Source: GM7GCV1 sp965221105 (lineage in GTDB: Bacteria > Pseudomonadota > Gammaproteobacteria > Pseudomonadales > GM7GCV1). From it: a stretch of DNA of 64,000 nucleotides. Positions 27,405-36,470 of this stretch are shown here, one piece after another (the first letter of the stretch is position 1; every line of letters starts with the position of its first letter). The notes under the pieces were generated by a model that saw only the letters and a list, made by a program, of their open reading frames with translations, had not been told where the DNA came from and made no database searches. The position numbers were made by a program, and so were the translations under genes. The stretch is taken from NCBI GenBank assembly GCA_965221105.1, contig OZ244871.1, forward strand, positions 372,001-436,000, in the 5' to 3' direction.

Positions 27405-29057
27405 TTAGCATTCACCAAGGATGGCTCTTAGTTTCTCTGCCAGTTTGCCTTTCATGACTTTATTGCTGGGAGACACGGGAATCTCATCTTCCTTCATAAA
27501 TACAAAGCGTTTGGGAACTTTGTAACTCGATAAACGTTGCCGTAGATATCTGCGGAATTCTTCTTCATCGGCTGTGAAGCCTTCTTTTAATACAATAGCC
27601 GCAACCAGGATATTGTCCGAAGACGTTTCGATACCCACGACATAGGGAGAGAAGACCCCCTCCTTGGCCAAAAGTTGTTGTTCTACCTCAACTGTGGACA
27701 CGTTAACGCCCGCTGTTTTAACGACATCGTCTTTGCGACCGGTGAAAAATAAGTAGCCGTCCTCATACATATAGCCAAAGTCGCCAGTGCGAAAAAAGCC
27801 GTCTTTGTCGAAACATTCCTCTCTTTCTTTCTTATAGTATCCCTGCATCAGGTTGTAGCCCCGGACGCAAATTTCCCCTTCTTCGCCATTGGGTACATCC
27901 TCTCCTGTTTCTGGATTAATGATCTTGCGTTCGATGCCGTCGCTTGCTCTACCGCATGCGCCGATACGATGTTCAGGCAGAGGATCTTGTACAGCTTCCC
28001 AGCTATGCACTGATACGGTTTCAGACATGCCGATGCTATTGGCAATGCGAGAGGAATCTATGGGCTTGCCATCGTAATCATTCATCTGATCGAGCCCCCA
28101 TCGAACATGAGGATACTCATGGTTTTTAAAGTCCGGGTGCTCCAGCATGGCAGCATTTTCATACATCCAGCCAGTAACAATAGTGATCTTTTCTTTGCGA
28201 ATTTGTTCGAGTTTAGCTTGGGTATCATTGATTTTTGCCACGTGTAATGTACATCCGCTCAGGAGGCATCCCAGAAAGTGTGCGACAAGACCGCCGATCC
28301 AGAAAAATGGCTGAGAGCAAAAGTATCTATCTTCCGGGCCTCTGGGTAACATATATCGCATGACATAAAGATGTTTGACTGCCGCGCCATGTGTATGCAA
28401 CACAGCCTTGGGCCTTGCTGTGGAGCCGGAGGTATAAATGATGAACAATTGGTCGGCCGGTGTGACTTCCCGCTCTAATTCGTCTAAGTACGATCGGTTG
28501 AGTTGAGGGTATTTCGAATGCTCTGCTACCAGGTCTGCGGGAGATTTCGCCCAAACGACGGACTGATCGCCCCATACAATAATCTGTCGCAAAAATGGAT
28601 GAGAGCTTAAGAACAGATTTTCTTTGCTTGATTCGGTGAGCCCGGAAACTGATTGTTCCATGCGTTCCAGGTAATTATGTTTCAGCAACGAATCTGTCAT
28701 CAGCAACGTATTGATATCAGCGTGACGGAGTATCCAGCTCAACTCGTCAGCCGTGCAGAATGTACTAATTGGAACAACCAGTGCGCCAATTCGTGACGCA
28801 GCAAAAAAACTGATAGCGAACTGGATCCCGGATGGCAGCAGCAGGCCTATTCGCGTCCCTTTGCTGACACCAGAGGCGACCAGTTGTAACGCCAGTTCTG
28901 CACTGGACTTGTCCAAGTCGACATAAGAAATAGTGCGGTCGTCATCGACCATGGCATCCTTACCGCCGTATTTCTCGCAGATTTCATTCAGAAGATTTCG
29001 CAGCGTCGGTTCAAAGTCTGGTACTGGTCTGGGCGTATTAAATTTGTGATCCTGCAT
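27405..29057 (-). CDS. Acyl-CoA synthetase (AMP-binding)
   Basis: A 550-aa ANL-superfamily ligase. Core motif A3 is IIYTSGSTARPKAVLHTHG. The A8 hinge region is GFFRTGDFGYMYEDGYLFFT followed by GRKDDVVKTAGVNV. The C-terminal catalytic Lys lies in SPSNKVMKGKL. It activates a carboxylic acid with ATP and CoA through an acyl-adenylate. ATG 29057 has AAAGGTG upstream. It is divergent from the two-SDR operon at 29315. It probably primes the pathway substrate for beta-oxidation; chain or ring preference is unknown. Confidence 0.92.
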   Translation of the reverse strand: MQDHKFNTPRPVPDFEPTLRNLLNEICEKYGGKDAMVDDDRTISYVDLDKSSAELALQLVASGVSKGTRIGLLLPSGIQFAISFFAASRIGALVVPISTFCTADELSWILRHADINTLLMTDSLLKHNYLERMEQSVSGLTESSKENLFLSSHPFLRQIIVWGDQSVVWAKSPADLVAEHSKYPQLNRSYLDELEREVTPADQLFIIYTSGSTARPKAVLHTHGAAVKHLYVMRYMLPRGPEDRYFCSQPFFWIGGLVAHFLGCLLSGCTLHVAKINDTQAKLEQIRKEKITIVTGWMYENAAMLEHPDFKNHEYPHVRWGLDQMNDYDGKPIDSSRIANSIGMSETVSVHSWEAVQDPLPEHRIGACGRASDGIERKIINPETGEDVPNGEEGEICVRGYNLMQGYYKKEREECFDKDGFFRTGDFGYMYEDGYLFFTGRKDDVVKTAGVNVSTVEVEQQLLAKEGVFSPYVVGIETSSDNILVAAIVLKEGFTADEEEFRRYLRQRLSSYKVPKRFVFMKEDEIPVSPSNKVMKGKLAEKLRAILGEC

Positions 29058-29314
29058 ATAAACACCTTTGCTCCGACAATCCACAGCTGCCCTGGCTTTT
29101 CTGAGCGGGGGGAAAATGATTAAATGTCACTTTTGGGACTGCATCGAGCAGCGTATTGAAGCAAGAACGTTATTTTCAATCAATACAAGGAAGCATTCGA
29201 AGACCCTGCTCAGGTGAAAAAATGTTGCCACATGTGTCCTGATGCATTGGAAAAAGCACCACGGATATTTGCTCCATATTTAAAGCCTCTTTTGTAGACA
29301 ATAGGAAGATAAGA

Positions 29315-30136
29315 ATGAAACGAATCGCACTAGTTACCGGTGCCTCATCAGGCATTGGCTGGGATATTGCCCGATACTTGAATGAAAACGATATTACAGT
29401 TATTGCAGCAGCGAGGCGTCTGGAGCAAATGAGACCACTCAAAGAGCAGGGTATATTCACCGTGAGGCTCGACGTGGCAGATACCACCTCAATAGATGCA
29501 ATGCTGGAGGAAGTGCGACGCGAAGTGGGTGAAGTAGATATTCTGGTTAGTAATGCAGCAATAATGTACATGGCACCGGCAGAATATGCAGATATCAAAG
29601 AGGTAAGGCGTCTGTTCGATACAAACTTTTTTGGTTTGATGGAGTTAACACAGAAATGCCTGGATCATATGCGCGCGCAAGGATGGGGTAGAGTAGTTAA
29701 TATCTCTTCCATTGGCGGGGTGACCAGCATGCCCTTTAATGGAATCTACCAGGCATCCAAATTTGCGCTCGAGGGGTGGTCTCGCGCACTAAAGCAGGAA
29801 GTGAGGCAGTTTGGTATAGGTGTCAGTCTGATACGACCGGGCGCTGTGAAAAGTGAGATTTTCGATAATACTCTTGGACAGGAAAGGCCCGACCTGGAAT
29901 GGACGGGTATTTACAAAGATGATTTTGCAAACATGCTCGATTTCATCGACAGCACCCAGGTAAATGGAGCCGATCCGGCGTGTATCTCCGAGTTGGTATA
30001 TCAGGTAATTTCTGTCGATTCACCAAAAGTGGCATACATAGGGCCAGCTGAGCGAGAAGAAGCATTTAATAAAGCGTTTCGAGAAACTACGGAAGATGAG
30101 CGTGATGCCGGTTCTGCGAAAAGGCTGGGGATGTGA
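29315..30136 (+). CDS. Short-chain dehydrogenase/reductase
   Basis: A 273-aa SDR with TGASSGIG (8-15), VSNAAI, NISSIGG and YQASK. The C-terminal extension (EERDAGSAKRLGM) is unusual. The ATG is preceded by AGGAAGA. Its stop overlaps the GTG start of the next SDR by 4 bp, so the two are translationally coupled and may act in consecutive steps or as a heteromer. Closest in style to all-trans-retinol/17-beta-HSD-like SDRs, which is an impression only. Confidence 0.88.
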   Translation: MKRIALVTGASSGIGWDIARYLNENDITVIAAARRLEQMRPLKEQGIFTVRLDVADTTSIDAMLEEVRREVGEVDILVSNAAIMYMAPAEYADIKEVRRLFDTNFFGLMELTQKCLDHMRAQGWGRVVNISSIGGVTSMPFNGIYQASKFALEGWSRALKQEVRQFGIGVSLIRPGAVKSEIFDNTLGQERPDLEWTGIYKDDFANMLDFIDSTQVNGADPACISELVYQVISVDSPKVAYIGPAEREEAFNKAFRETTEDERDAGSAKRLGM

Positions 30137-30969
30137 ATAAAAAACTGGCTGTTATCAGCGGAGCTGCAGGAGGTATGGGGTATGCCTCTGCTGTTGCTCT
30201 GTCTCCGAACTATGAGATTCTGTTGACAGACCTGAATAGCGATGTGCTGGGAGCACGAGCAGAAACATTCAAAATCGAAACGGGTTTGACAGCACTGACC
30301 TATGTTTGCGACTTAAGCAGCCAGCCGGCGGTGGATGGTCTGGTTAAGACCGTTCGTGACACTCCTGAGCAATTGGGGGCAATTGTTCATTGCGCAGGTA
30401 TCTCGCCAATGATGGCGTCCTGGGAAAAGGTTATCGATGTCGATCTGGTAGGCAGTGCACGCCTTCTTAACGGACTCTTGCCGTTTGCAAGTATGGGTGC
30501 AGCTGTCGTCAATATTGCATCAATTGCTGCAGTGAATGGCCCGGCCATTCCCGAGGTAGATGCAGTTCTACGTGACCCCCTGGCAGATGACCTGCTCGAA
30601 CAGTTGGTGAAAACGCTGCCGATGGAAATGAATTCCGGAATTGCATATTGTCTGGCCAAGCGCGGGGTGGTTTTCTTAAGTGAGCGCCTGGCTGTCGATT
30701 GGGGGCCGAAAGGAGTACGTGTGGTTTCGGTATCGCCTGGTCCGATTGATACCGAAATGGGAAGATTAGAACTGGAAAAGAATCCTCTCATAGAACCGAG
30801 TATAACAAAAACACCCTTGCAGCGGCCCGGTCAGGACGTACTTCCGGGGCGCATAGAGGATATTACTAATGTGGTCTGTTTTCTCTGCTCAGAACGGGCT
30901 GGGTTTATAAGCGGTTGCGATTTGCGCGTGGACGGCGGCCTGGTTTCCGCCCTGGCACAACACAATTAA
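30133..30969 (+). CDS. SDR (3-alpha-HSD-like subgroup)
   Basis: A 278-aa SDR that starts with GTG overlapping the upstream stop (ATGTGA). Motifs are SGAAGGMG, VHCAGIS, NIASIAA and YCLAKR. It has a long insert between Ser and Tyr (NGPAIPEVDAVLRDPLADDL), as does the SDR at 19221, placing both in the HsdA-like branch. The C-terminus GCDLRVDGGLVSAL is typical. Role: NAD(P)-linked oxidation or reduction of a hydroxyl on the pathway intermediate. Confidence 0.87.
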   Translation: MNKKLAVISGAAGGMGYASAVALSPNYEILLTDLNSDVLGARAETFKIETGLTALTYVCDLSSQPAVDGLVKTVRDTPEQLGAIVHCAGISPMMASWEKVIDVDLVGSARLLNGLLPFASMGAAVVNIASIAAVNGPAIPEVDAVLRDPLADDLLEQLVKTLPMEMNSGIAYCLAKRGVVFLSERLAVDWGPKGVRVVSVSPGPIDTEMGRLELEKNPLIEPSITKTPLQRPGQDVLPGRIEDITNVVCFLCSERAGFISGCDLRVDGGLVSALAQHN

Positions 30970-31517
30970 TGTTTCGGTAGAGATTCACCAAACATGGCAC
31001 ACACTTTTGCGTGCATGTGAGTGATCGTCGGTTTAATTTGACGTTAAAGCTTAGGTATTCTGGGTGGTTTTATAAGCGGGCCTGAATTTATCGCCATCAA
31101 CGGTACAGCGAACCATTTTCCTATGAGCAGTATTAGATGTCCCGACCTCGTGACCTGATTTCAGGTCCTCTTGAGGCCAATTCCTCCAATGAGGACAACA
31201 GGTTTCGAGCGTTTCGGGCGTGACAGGTTGGCTCATGTAGTGTTGCAGAATATGGAACATATTTGAATGACAGCGCCTCATGAACACACTCCCTTTCGAC
31301 CCCCCGGACACCATCCAGAGCGGTCGCACCTTCTCCTTCTCCAACCTCGAGCCCTTCGACTGCCACGACGAGAATGACCGTGAGGCACTGCTCTGCGCCT
31401 GGCCGGGTTCGCCAGACATGGTTTCATTCATCTCCCCTACTCCCGTCTTCGCCCTGAAAGGGCGGGTTGTCGATCAAATCAGTCGAGACTCGCGATTGCC
31501 ATGCGGGCACCAGGGCA
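30970..31517 (+). other. 548-bp stretch without a recognised gene
   Basis: Open frames exist on both strands. A 126-codon minus-strand frame (31051-31431) reads NMFHILQHYMSQPVTPETLE and CCPHWRNWPQEDLKSGHEVG; a plus-strand one starts at 31280 with MNTLPFDPPDTIQ. Neither was recognised, neither has a good ribosome site, and they overlap. The composition turns GC-rich at about 31280, where DNA of the coiled-coil gene type begins. No tRNA, promoter or terminator seen. Confidence 0.4.
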
Positions 31518-32120
31518 TCACGCCCCCGAAAAGCCCAGCACCAGCCCCACGATCACTCCGGTCTGCGCAATCAGCGCACCGATCATCCACTTCAGCAAAT
31601 CGGCCTTGAGCTCGGCCATCTGGCGCGGTAGCCTGCCTTCAAGCTCGGCCATCTGCTGCTGCAATTTGCCCTCGACCTCGGTCAGTTGCTGCTTCTGCAC
31701 TCCCGCAAGCTCGGCCATCTGCTGCTGCAATTTGCCCTCGACCTCGGTCAGTTGCTGCTTCTGCACTCCCGCAAGCTCGGCCATCTGGCGCAGTAGCCTG
31801 CCTTCAAGCTTGGCCATCTGCTGCTGCAATTTGCCCTCGACCTCGGCCATCTGCTGCTGCAATTTGCCCTCGACCTCGGTCAGTTGCTGCTGCAATTTGC
31901 CCTCGACCTCGGTCAGTTGCTGCTGCAATTTGCCCTCGACCTCGGTCAGTTGCTGTTTTTGAACTGCCTCAAGCTGCTTCAGGTTGTGCTTGGTCGCTAG
32001 GTTGCTGTTCAGCAGGGCCACCTGCTCTTCGGCCAAGGCCTCGGCCTGCGCCTCGGTGAACCCGTTCTGCGTCAGGCGCTTGACAAAGCGATGGGTGTCA
32101 AATGCAATGGCTTCGCTCAT
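31518..32120 (-). CDS. DUF1640/CCDC90-like coiled-coil membrane protein with hendecad repeats
   Basis: A 200-aa protein. The N-terminus (FDTHRFVKRLTQNGFTEAQA) matches the head of the DUF1640/CCDC90-like family, related to mitochondrial MCU-regulator proteins. Residues 54-174 are eleven consecutive 11-residue repeats of the form (L/Q)xxQ(L/M)(T/A)E(V/L)EG(K/R). Residues 177-196 form one membrane helix (MIGALIAQTGVIVGLVLGF). The 11-residue period predicts a nearly straight, slightly right-handed coiled coil rather than a heptad one. It would be a tail-anchored rod with the head in the cytoplasm. Function in bacteria is unknown. Confidence 0.8.
   Translation of the reverse strand: MSEAIAFDTHRFVKRLTQNGFTEAQAEALAEEQVALLNSNLATKHNLKQLEAVQKQQLTEVEGKLQQQLTEVEGKLQQQLTEVEGKLQQQMAEVEGKLQQQMAKLEGRLLRQMAELAGVQKQQLTEVEGKLQQQMAELAGVQKQQLTEVEGKLQQQMAELEGRLPRQMAELKADLLKWMIGALIAQTGVIVGLVLGFSGA
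31599..31961 (-). repeat. Eleven in-frame 33-bp tandem repeats
   Basis: These repeats encode the hendecads of the coiled-coil gene. Several units are identical or differ at one or two bases, for example the unit with TTGCCCTCGACCTCGGTCAG on the plus strand. Such a block can grow or shrink by recombination in multiples of 11 residues without losing frame. Confidence 0.85.
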
Positions 32121-32224
32121 GGCGGCATTCTACAAGCACGCAGTGGGCCATGCAATTGCACGAGTTGTCAATGCGAGATGATGCTGAAGCGGGTGGTGTC
32201 AAGGATCATTGGAGGAGGATGGTC

Positions 32225-32527
32225 GTGACACTGCGGAGCCAGCGACTGCAGACAATGGAGCAGGTTCGGACTTTTCTGGAAAGCAGCGAGGCTGTGGACT
32301 ACCGGCACATGGACCGGGCGGACGCGCACGCGCTCGTGTGGCGGACGCTGATCCGGCTGCGCCGCACCTGGGTGGCCGAGCGTGGCGAGGATCAGAAGCT
32401 GGATGCCCTGCCATCCAGTGAGCGGCTGCTGCTCGACCTGATCCGCATGATCTACCCAGGAACCGAACTGCGCATGGTCTACAAGCTACCTGGAATCGAC
32501 TGCACAACCGGAAAGAATGGTGCATGA
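32225..32527 (+). pseudogene. Fragment resembling an IS-associated integrase N-terminus
   Basis: About 100 aa from GTG 32225, with GGAGGAGG 7 nt upstream. The part SQRLQTMEQVRTFLESSEAV and ADAHALVWRTLIRLRRTW resembles the N-terminal region of a class of integrase-like proteins that also occurs at 60739. Similarity fades after ~65 residues and the frame ends without a catalytic domain. High GC matches the coiled-coil gene next to it. Identification is tentative; it could be an unrelated small protein. Confidence 0.35.
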
Positions 32528-32541
32528 TATCTGATCTGAGG

Positions 32542-32823
32542 TCAGGACGTCTGAGCATAGTGATCTGGCATAACATAGTGCTGGGTTGCTATTTCATCCC
32601 AGATGGCAACATCTCCCTCTGCTCAGCAGTAGCGGCATTGAAAGCGAGCGCTGTTAATATGGTTGAAAAGCTCAGCTAGCAGACTCACACTTTCGTGCCC
32701 GCAATACTCTATCAGCTTACAGGTGAACACACTGTTCACATAAAGCGTTTTTCTAACCCCCCGTGCCGGATGTTTCTTGATAACGGGATGAACCACCGGT
32801 GGTGGGTTAAAATCCTGTGCCAT
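32542..32823 (-). pseudogene. TauD/TfdA dioxygenase, C-terminal remnant
   Basis: The frame reads FNPPPVVHPVIKKHPARG, KTLYVNSVFTCKLIEYCGHE, FNHINSARFQCRY, a TGA, then GDVAIWDEIATQHYVMPDHY. This is the C-terminal half of an alpha-ketoglutarate/Fe(II) dioxygenase, including the distal His ligand (TQHY). The N-terminal half with the HxD ligand pair is gone and one stop interrupts the rest. A lost oxygenase step in the cluster is a plausible reading. Confidence 0.85.
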
Positions 32824-32872
32824 TTGACTCGCTTATTTGTATGGAGAAGCATTAGAATTTTGTTGAGATAAA

Positions 32873-34471
32873 GTGAGCTTGATAGTGGCACAAGACAACA
32901 GGGTCCCGCTCACAACAATGCAGAGGTGGAAGGTGCATCCCAGAAATATCGCTCAAGAGTCTCCCAACAAGCTGGCAGTTGTGATGGGGGGATCTGGAGA
33001 AACTCTCACCTTCGGCGAGTTGGAAATCCAGGCAAACAAGATTGCTCATTTTTTTCGCGAGCATGGTTTTGAGCCTCAAGACAGAGTTGCGTTCTTGCTG
33101 GAAAATCGACTGGAAATATTTCCATTTGTCTGTGCAGCACAGCGGTCTGGTATGTACTTTGTGCCAGTATCGGTGCAGCTAAAAACTAAGGAAATAGTAC
33201 ATATTTTGGCTGACAGTGAAGCCAAGATTATCGTCTCGTCTGATTGTATGGAAGAAGATATTCTTGATGCACTTACAGAAAACTTTCCACATATTCATAG
33301 GTTCACTCTGGGGCAGTCACGAAAAGGTTGGGATAATTGGGGTGAATCGATAGAGTCATTCCCGGCCCATCCCATTACGGATGAGTGTCGCGGAACAGGC
33401 ATGATGTACTCATCAGGTACCACAGGTTTGCCAAAGGGTGTGATGCCTCAGGTACCGGCCAATGATCCAATAGATACACCTCACCCGTTTTTGCAATTGA
33501 TTGCACCAAAGATTGGTGTTCATGCCAAGTCAATTTATCTATGCCCAGCACCTCTGTATCACGCAGGACCATTGGGCTGGTCTATTAGCCTGCAGGCAAT
33601 GGGTTGCACTGTCGTTGTCATGGAAAAATTTGATCCGGTACAAGCCCTACGTCTGATTGAGGATCACAAAATATCTGTTGTGCAATTCGTTCCCACGCAT
33701 TTTATTCGACTTCTGAAGCTAAGCGACAGTGTTCGGAAGCAGTTCGACACATCGTCACTTGAATCGGTCGTTCACGCATCTGCGCCTTGTCCAATTCCTG
33801 TTAAAAGGCAGATGATAGATTGGTGGGGGCCCATTATTTACGAATTTTATGCTGGCTCTGAGGGCAACGGTATGACCATGATAGATTCCGTGAGTTGGCT
33901 TGCTCACCCAGGGTCTGTTGGGAAACCAGAATGGGGTCTGGTTCATATCTGCGACGAGAATGGTGAAGAGCTTCCCTGGGGTGAAGAGGGCACGGTTTAT
34001 TTTGAGGGGGGAGTCCCATTCTCCTACCACAAGGACTCCGAGAAAACTTCAGAGGTACACAATGCCAGCGGTTGGTCTACTCTGGGCGATGTCGGACGCT
34101 TGGATGACCAAGGCTATTTGTATTTAACAGATCGAAAGAGTTTTATGATCATTTCCGGTGGAGTGAACATATATCCTCAGGAAATTGAGAATCATTTAAT
34201 TGTTCATCCCAAGGTGGCAGATGTCGCGGTTATTGGTGCGCCTGACGAAGAAATGGGTGAGCGTGTGGTTGCAGTGGTTCAACCCATCGAGGGTGTGAAG
34301 AGTGGCACCGAACTGGCGCAGGAGCTGGAGCAGTACTGTAGGGAATCGCTTTCTGGGGTCAAAATACCCAGGCAAATAGATTTCCGTGACACATTACCGC
34401 GTACCGATACGGGAAAACTCTTTAAGCGACTTATTCGAGATGAATACTGGCGAGACAAAATCCGTTGCTGA
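32873..34471 (+). CDS. Acyl-CoA synthetase (AMP-binding)
   Basis: A ~532-aa ANL-superfamily ligase. Motif A3 is MMYSSGTTGLPKGVMPQ and A5 is YEFYAGSEGNGMT. The hinge is DRKSFMIISGGVNIYPQEIE and the C-terminal Lys lies in LPRTDTGKLFKRLI. The start is uncertain: GTG 32873 is given, with only TGAGA upstream. The FYAGSEG motif is common in ligases for bulky (steroid, terpenoid, aromatic) acids, from memory. It is followed by the NUDIX gene 67 bp downstream. Confidence 0.9.
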   Translation: MSLIVAQDNRVPLTTMQRWKVHPRNIAQESPNKLAVVMGGSGETLTFGELEIQANKIAHFFREHGFEPQDRVAFLLENRLEIFPFVCAAQRSGMYFVPVSVQLKTKEIVHILADSEAKIIVSSDCMEEDILDALTENFPHIHRFTLGQSRKGWDNWGESIESFPAHPITDECRGTGMMYSSGTTGLPKGVMPQVPANDPIDTPHPFLQLIAPKIGVHAKSIYLCPAPLYHAGPLGWSISLQAMGCTVVVMEKFDPVQALRLIEDHKISVVQFVPTHFIRLLKLSDSVRKQFDTSSLESVVHASAPCPIPVKRQMIDWWGPIIYEFYAGSEGNGMTMIDSVSWLAHPGSVGKPEWGLVHICDENGEELPWGEEGTVYFEGGVPFSYHKDSEKTSEVHNASGWSTLGDVGRLDDQGYLYLTDRKSFMIISGGVNIYPQEIENHLIVHPKVADVAVIGAPDEEMGERVVAVVQPIEGVKSGTELAQELEQYCRESLSGVKIPRQIDFRDTLPRTDTGKLFKRLIRDEYWRDKIRC

Positions 34472-34538
34472 GTTTGGGGTGACTTTGGGAATCGTCTATA
34501 GCGATAACGTCTATGGATGGAAATATGATGGAGGCTGA

Positions 34539-35261
34539 ATGACATATACTCTGGAGCGGGCGGCAACCGTGGTGGTTATTAGAGGAGGGGCAAATGATTT
34601 GGAAGTTCTTTTATTAAGGCGATCTAATGAATTGAAATTTGCTCCTGGGATATGGGTTTTCCCGGGCGGCGCACTCGAAGAGGCCGATAGGAAACAGGGA
34701 CGCGATGAACAGCAGGTTCTGAGTCATACCGGGGTTCGAGAGACAGAAGAGGAAACGGCGATTGTTCTTGACCCAAAAGACCTTATTCACTTCATGCAAT
34801 ACACAACACCCATGGGGAATAAACGATTCGAAACTTGGTTTTTTATTGCCAGTGTGGATGGTGCGGGAGCTCAAGTACATGTGGATGGCGGTGAAATTGT
34901 GGACTATTGCTGGATGAAGCCTGAGCAGGCGCTATCCTCCTATGATCGTGGAGAGCTACCTATCTTCCTTCCAACTGGGCTGGTACTGGCTCGATTGGCG
35001 ATGCTTGTAACTGTCAATCAGGCGCTAGATGTGTTGCGAAAAAAAGATCCAGAAAAAGTTATTCCGAGAGGTGTTTTGGATGGTGATGAAGTGGTCTCAC
35101 TGTATCCTGGAGATATTGCTTATGAGGGATTATCGATAGATATTGATGGTCTGCGACATCGTGCTTACTACAATATTCAAACGGGTGTTTGGAGCTACGA
35201 ACATACATTAGATGCCGAGGAGGTCGGGCGCCTGGATGGCGGTTATTTCCTGACTCGATAG
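34539..35261 (+). CDS. NUDIX hydrolase, likely CoA/acyl-CoA type
   Basis: A 240-aa NUDIX protein. The box spans residues 43-77 with GGALEEAD, a ~10-residue insertion, then the invariant RETEEET metal-binding helix. Inserted boxes of this kind are seen in the NUDT7/8/19 group that hydrolyses CoA and acyl-CoA to 3'-phospho-ADP and 4'-phosphopantetheine derivatives. Together with the adjacent ligase this suggests CoA recycling or overflow control; that link is inferred. GGAGG lies 6 nt before the ATG. Confidence 0.85.
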   Translation: MTYTLERAATVVVIRGGANDLEVLLLRRSNELKFAPGIWVFPGGALEEADRKQGRDEQQVLSHTGVRETEEETAIVLDPKDLIHFMQYTTPMGNKRFETWFFIASVDGAGAQVHVDGGEIVDYCWMKPEQALSSYDRGELPIFLPTGLVLARLAMLVTVNQALDVLRKKDPEKVIPRGVLDGDEVVSLYPGDIAYEGLSIDIDGLRHRAYYNIQTGVWSYEHTLDAEEVGRLDGGYFLTR

Positions 35262-35616
35262 ATAGCTCTGCCTATGTGTATTTTTTATAGCTGTCCAAAC
35301 CGACCGACCATCGTTTTCACAATGTCGAACACCATGAGATAAATCAAACTCTATTTTTCTGTGTAGCTTAGTTTGACTGCCCCTTACGCATTCCCATACA
35401 GGTCAATTCTTCCCCTGGGCCTGAACTTTTTGATGCGGTTTTGGTGTGGCAAAAGAACCCCTGTAGGGGGACACCCAATTTCCGCAAAATAGATGATACA
35501 ATGTCATTTTTTAGTCATCTGGATGTGCTGAAATATCGTTGTGTGGATATCACACCAGAGCAGGGAAGTCGACTGGGTGATGGCTGAGCGGCCTTCCAGG
35601 CGATCTAATAATATCC
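35262..35616 (+). other. 355-bp intergenic stretch
   Basis: No convincing gene. A 29-codon frame from 35502 (MSFFSHLDVLKYRC...) ends before the DUF2889 gene. A short hairpin CCCCTGTAGGGG lies at ~35457 without a T-run. Promoter elements for the following gene are probably here but none is clear enough to place. Confidence 0.4.
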
Positions 35617-36432
35617 ATGATCCATGCGTCAAATAACGATTGGATGATTGATTTGCCTGATGAATTACCTCTAAAAAGACATTATGGTTCTGGTGTCTAT
35701 CGACGACGAATTGTCGTAAAGCGCCTGAGTCCGACAATCACTGCGGCAGCTATGGAAGATGATCAGCATGCATTGCAGCTAAAGTTGACTCATGATAGTG
35801 CCAGTATTGCGAACATTTCCGCGAACTGGGAGCGGCATCCATTTACTGGCTGTGCCGGTGCTTCCAAAGCGCTAGAAAGGTTGTCAGGTGAGTCAATTCA
35901 CAGCGATATTGGGGAACTGTATAAATCAGCGAACATTCGTGAGCACTGCACGCACATGTTCGATGTACTCGCTGTAGCAATTACACAGTCCACGCGTAAC
36001 CAAATAAAGCGAGTGTATGATGTTGTCATTCCTGATGCTGTCAACAATAGACAGAGCGCAAAAGTGTTCTGCGACGGACGGCTGGTGATTGACTGGGTTG
36101 TTGAAAATCTGGTTATTGTTGAGCCTGAGCAATTTCGAGGCGTTGGCGTTCTTAACGGCTTGACTCGGTGGGCATCGGATAATCTCTCTCCAGAGCTTCG
36201 GGAGTACGTGCTTGTGGCTCAGCGGGGCTATTTTGTTTCGATGGGAAACCGTTATGAAACTAACCAATTACTAGGGACTAGCCAAACTACTCATGGTCCA
36301 CCAGAAGGGAGTTGTTATGCGTCGCAACCTTCTCGAATAGCCAGCTCGTTCAGGGTTGGCGAGGGAAGGGACTTCACCTCGGGCACGCACAGCATTTTGC
36401 AATTTATCGATGATAGTATTTTTGGGGACTAA
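35617..36432 (+). CDS. DUF2889 family protein
   Basis: A 271-aa protein with the DUF2889 features YRRRIVVKRLSPTITAAAME, HPFTGCAGASKALERL and REHCTHMFDVLAVAITQS. The conserved pattern of a central PFTxCxGA and an NCTHxFDL-like segment (here EHCTHMFD) is kept. Biochemical function is unknown; the family is often found beside CoA-ligases and dehydrogenases of aromatic or steroid catabolism, which fits here. It stands alone, with a MITE-like element 38 bp downstream. The start is uncertain; no strong ribosome site. Confidence 0.75.
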   Translation: MIHASNNDWMIDLPDELPLKRHYGSGVYRRRIVVKRLSPTITAAAMEDDQHALQLKLTHDSASIANISANWERHPFTGCAGASKALERLSGESIHSDIGELYKSANIREHCTHMFDVLAVAITQSTRNQIKRVYDVVIPDAVNNRQSAKVFCDGRLVIDWVVENLVIVEPEQFRGVGVLNGLTRWASDNLSPELREYVLVAQRGYFVSMGNRYETNQLLGTSQTTHGPPEGSCYASQPSRIASSFRVGEGRDFTSGTHSILQFIDDSIFGD

Positions 36433-36470
36433 CTCTATGGTTACTTCAGGTCTCATTTTTAAACCGAAGC

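Noticed and set aside
31051..31431. 126-codon minus-strand frame as a small protein gene
   Set aside because: No recognised family, no ribosome site, and it crosses a change in base composition; left as unexplained sequence.
31599..31961. 33-bp repeats as a CRISPR array
   Set aside because: There are no unique spacers; the repeats are contiguous, in frame and encode an 11-residue coiled-coil period.
35455..35475. CCCCTGTAGGGG hairpin as a terminator
   Set aside because: It has no T-run on either strand and a stem of only four to five bases.
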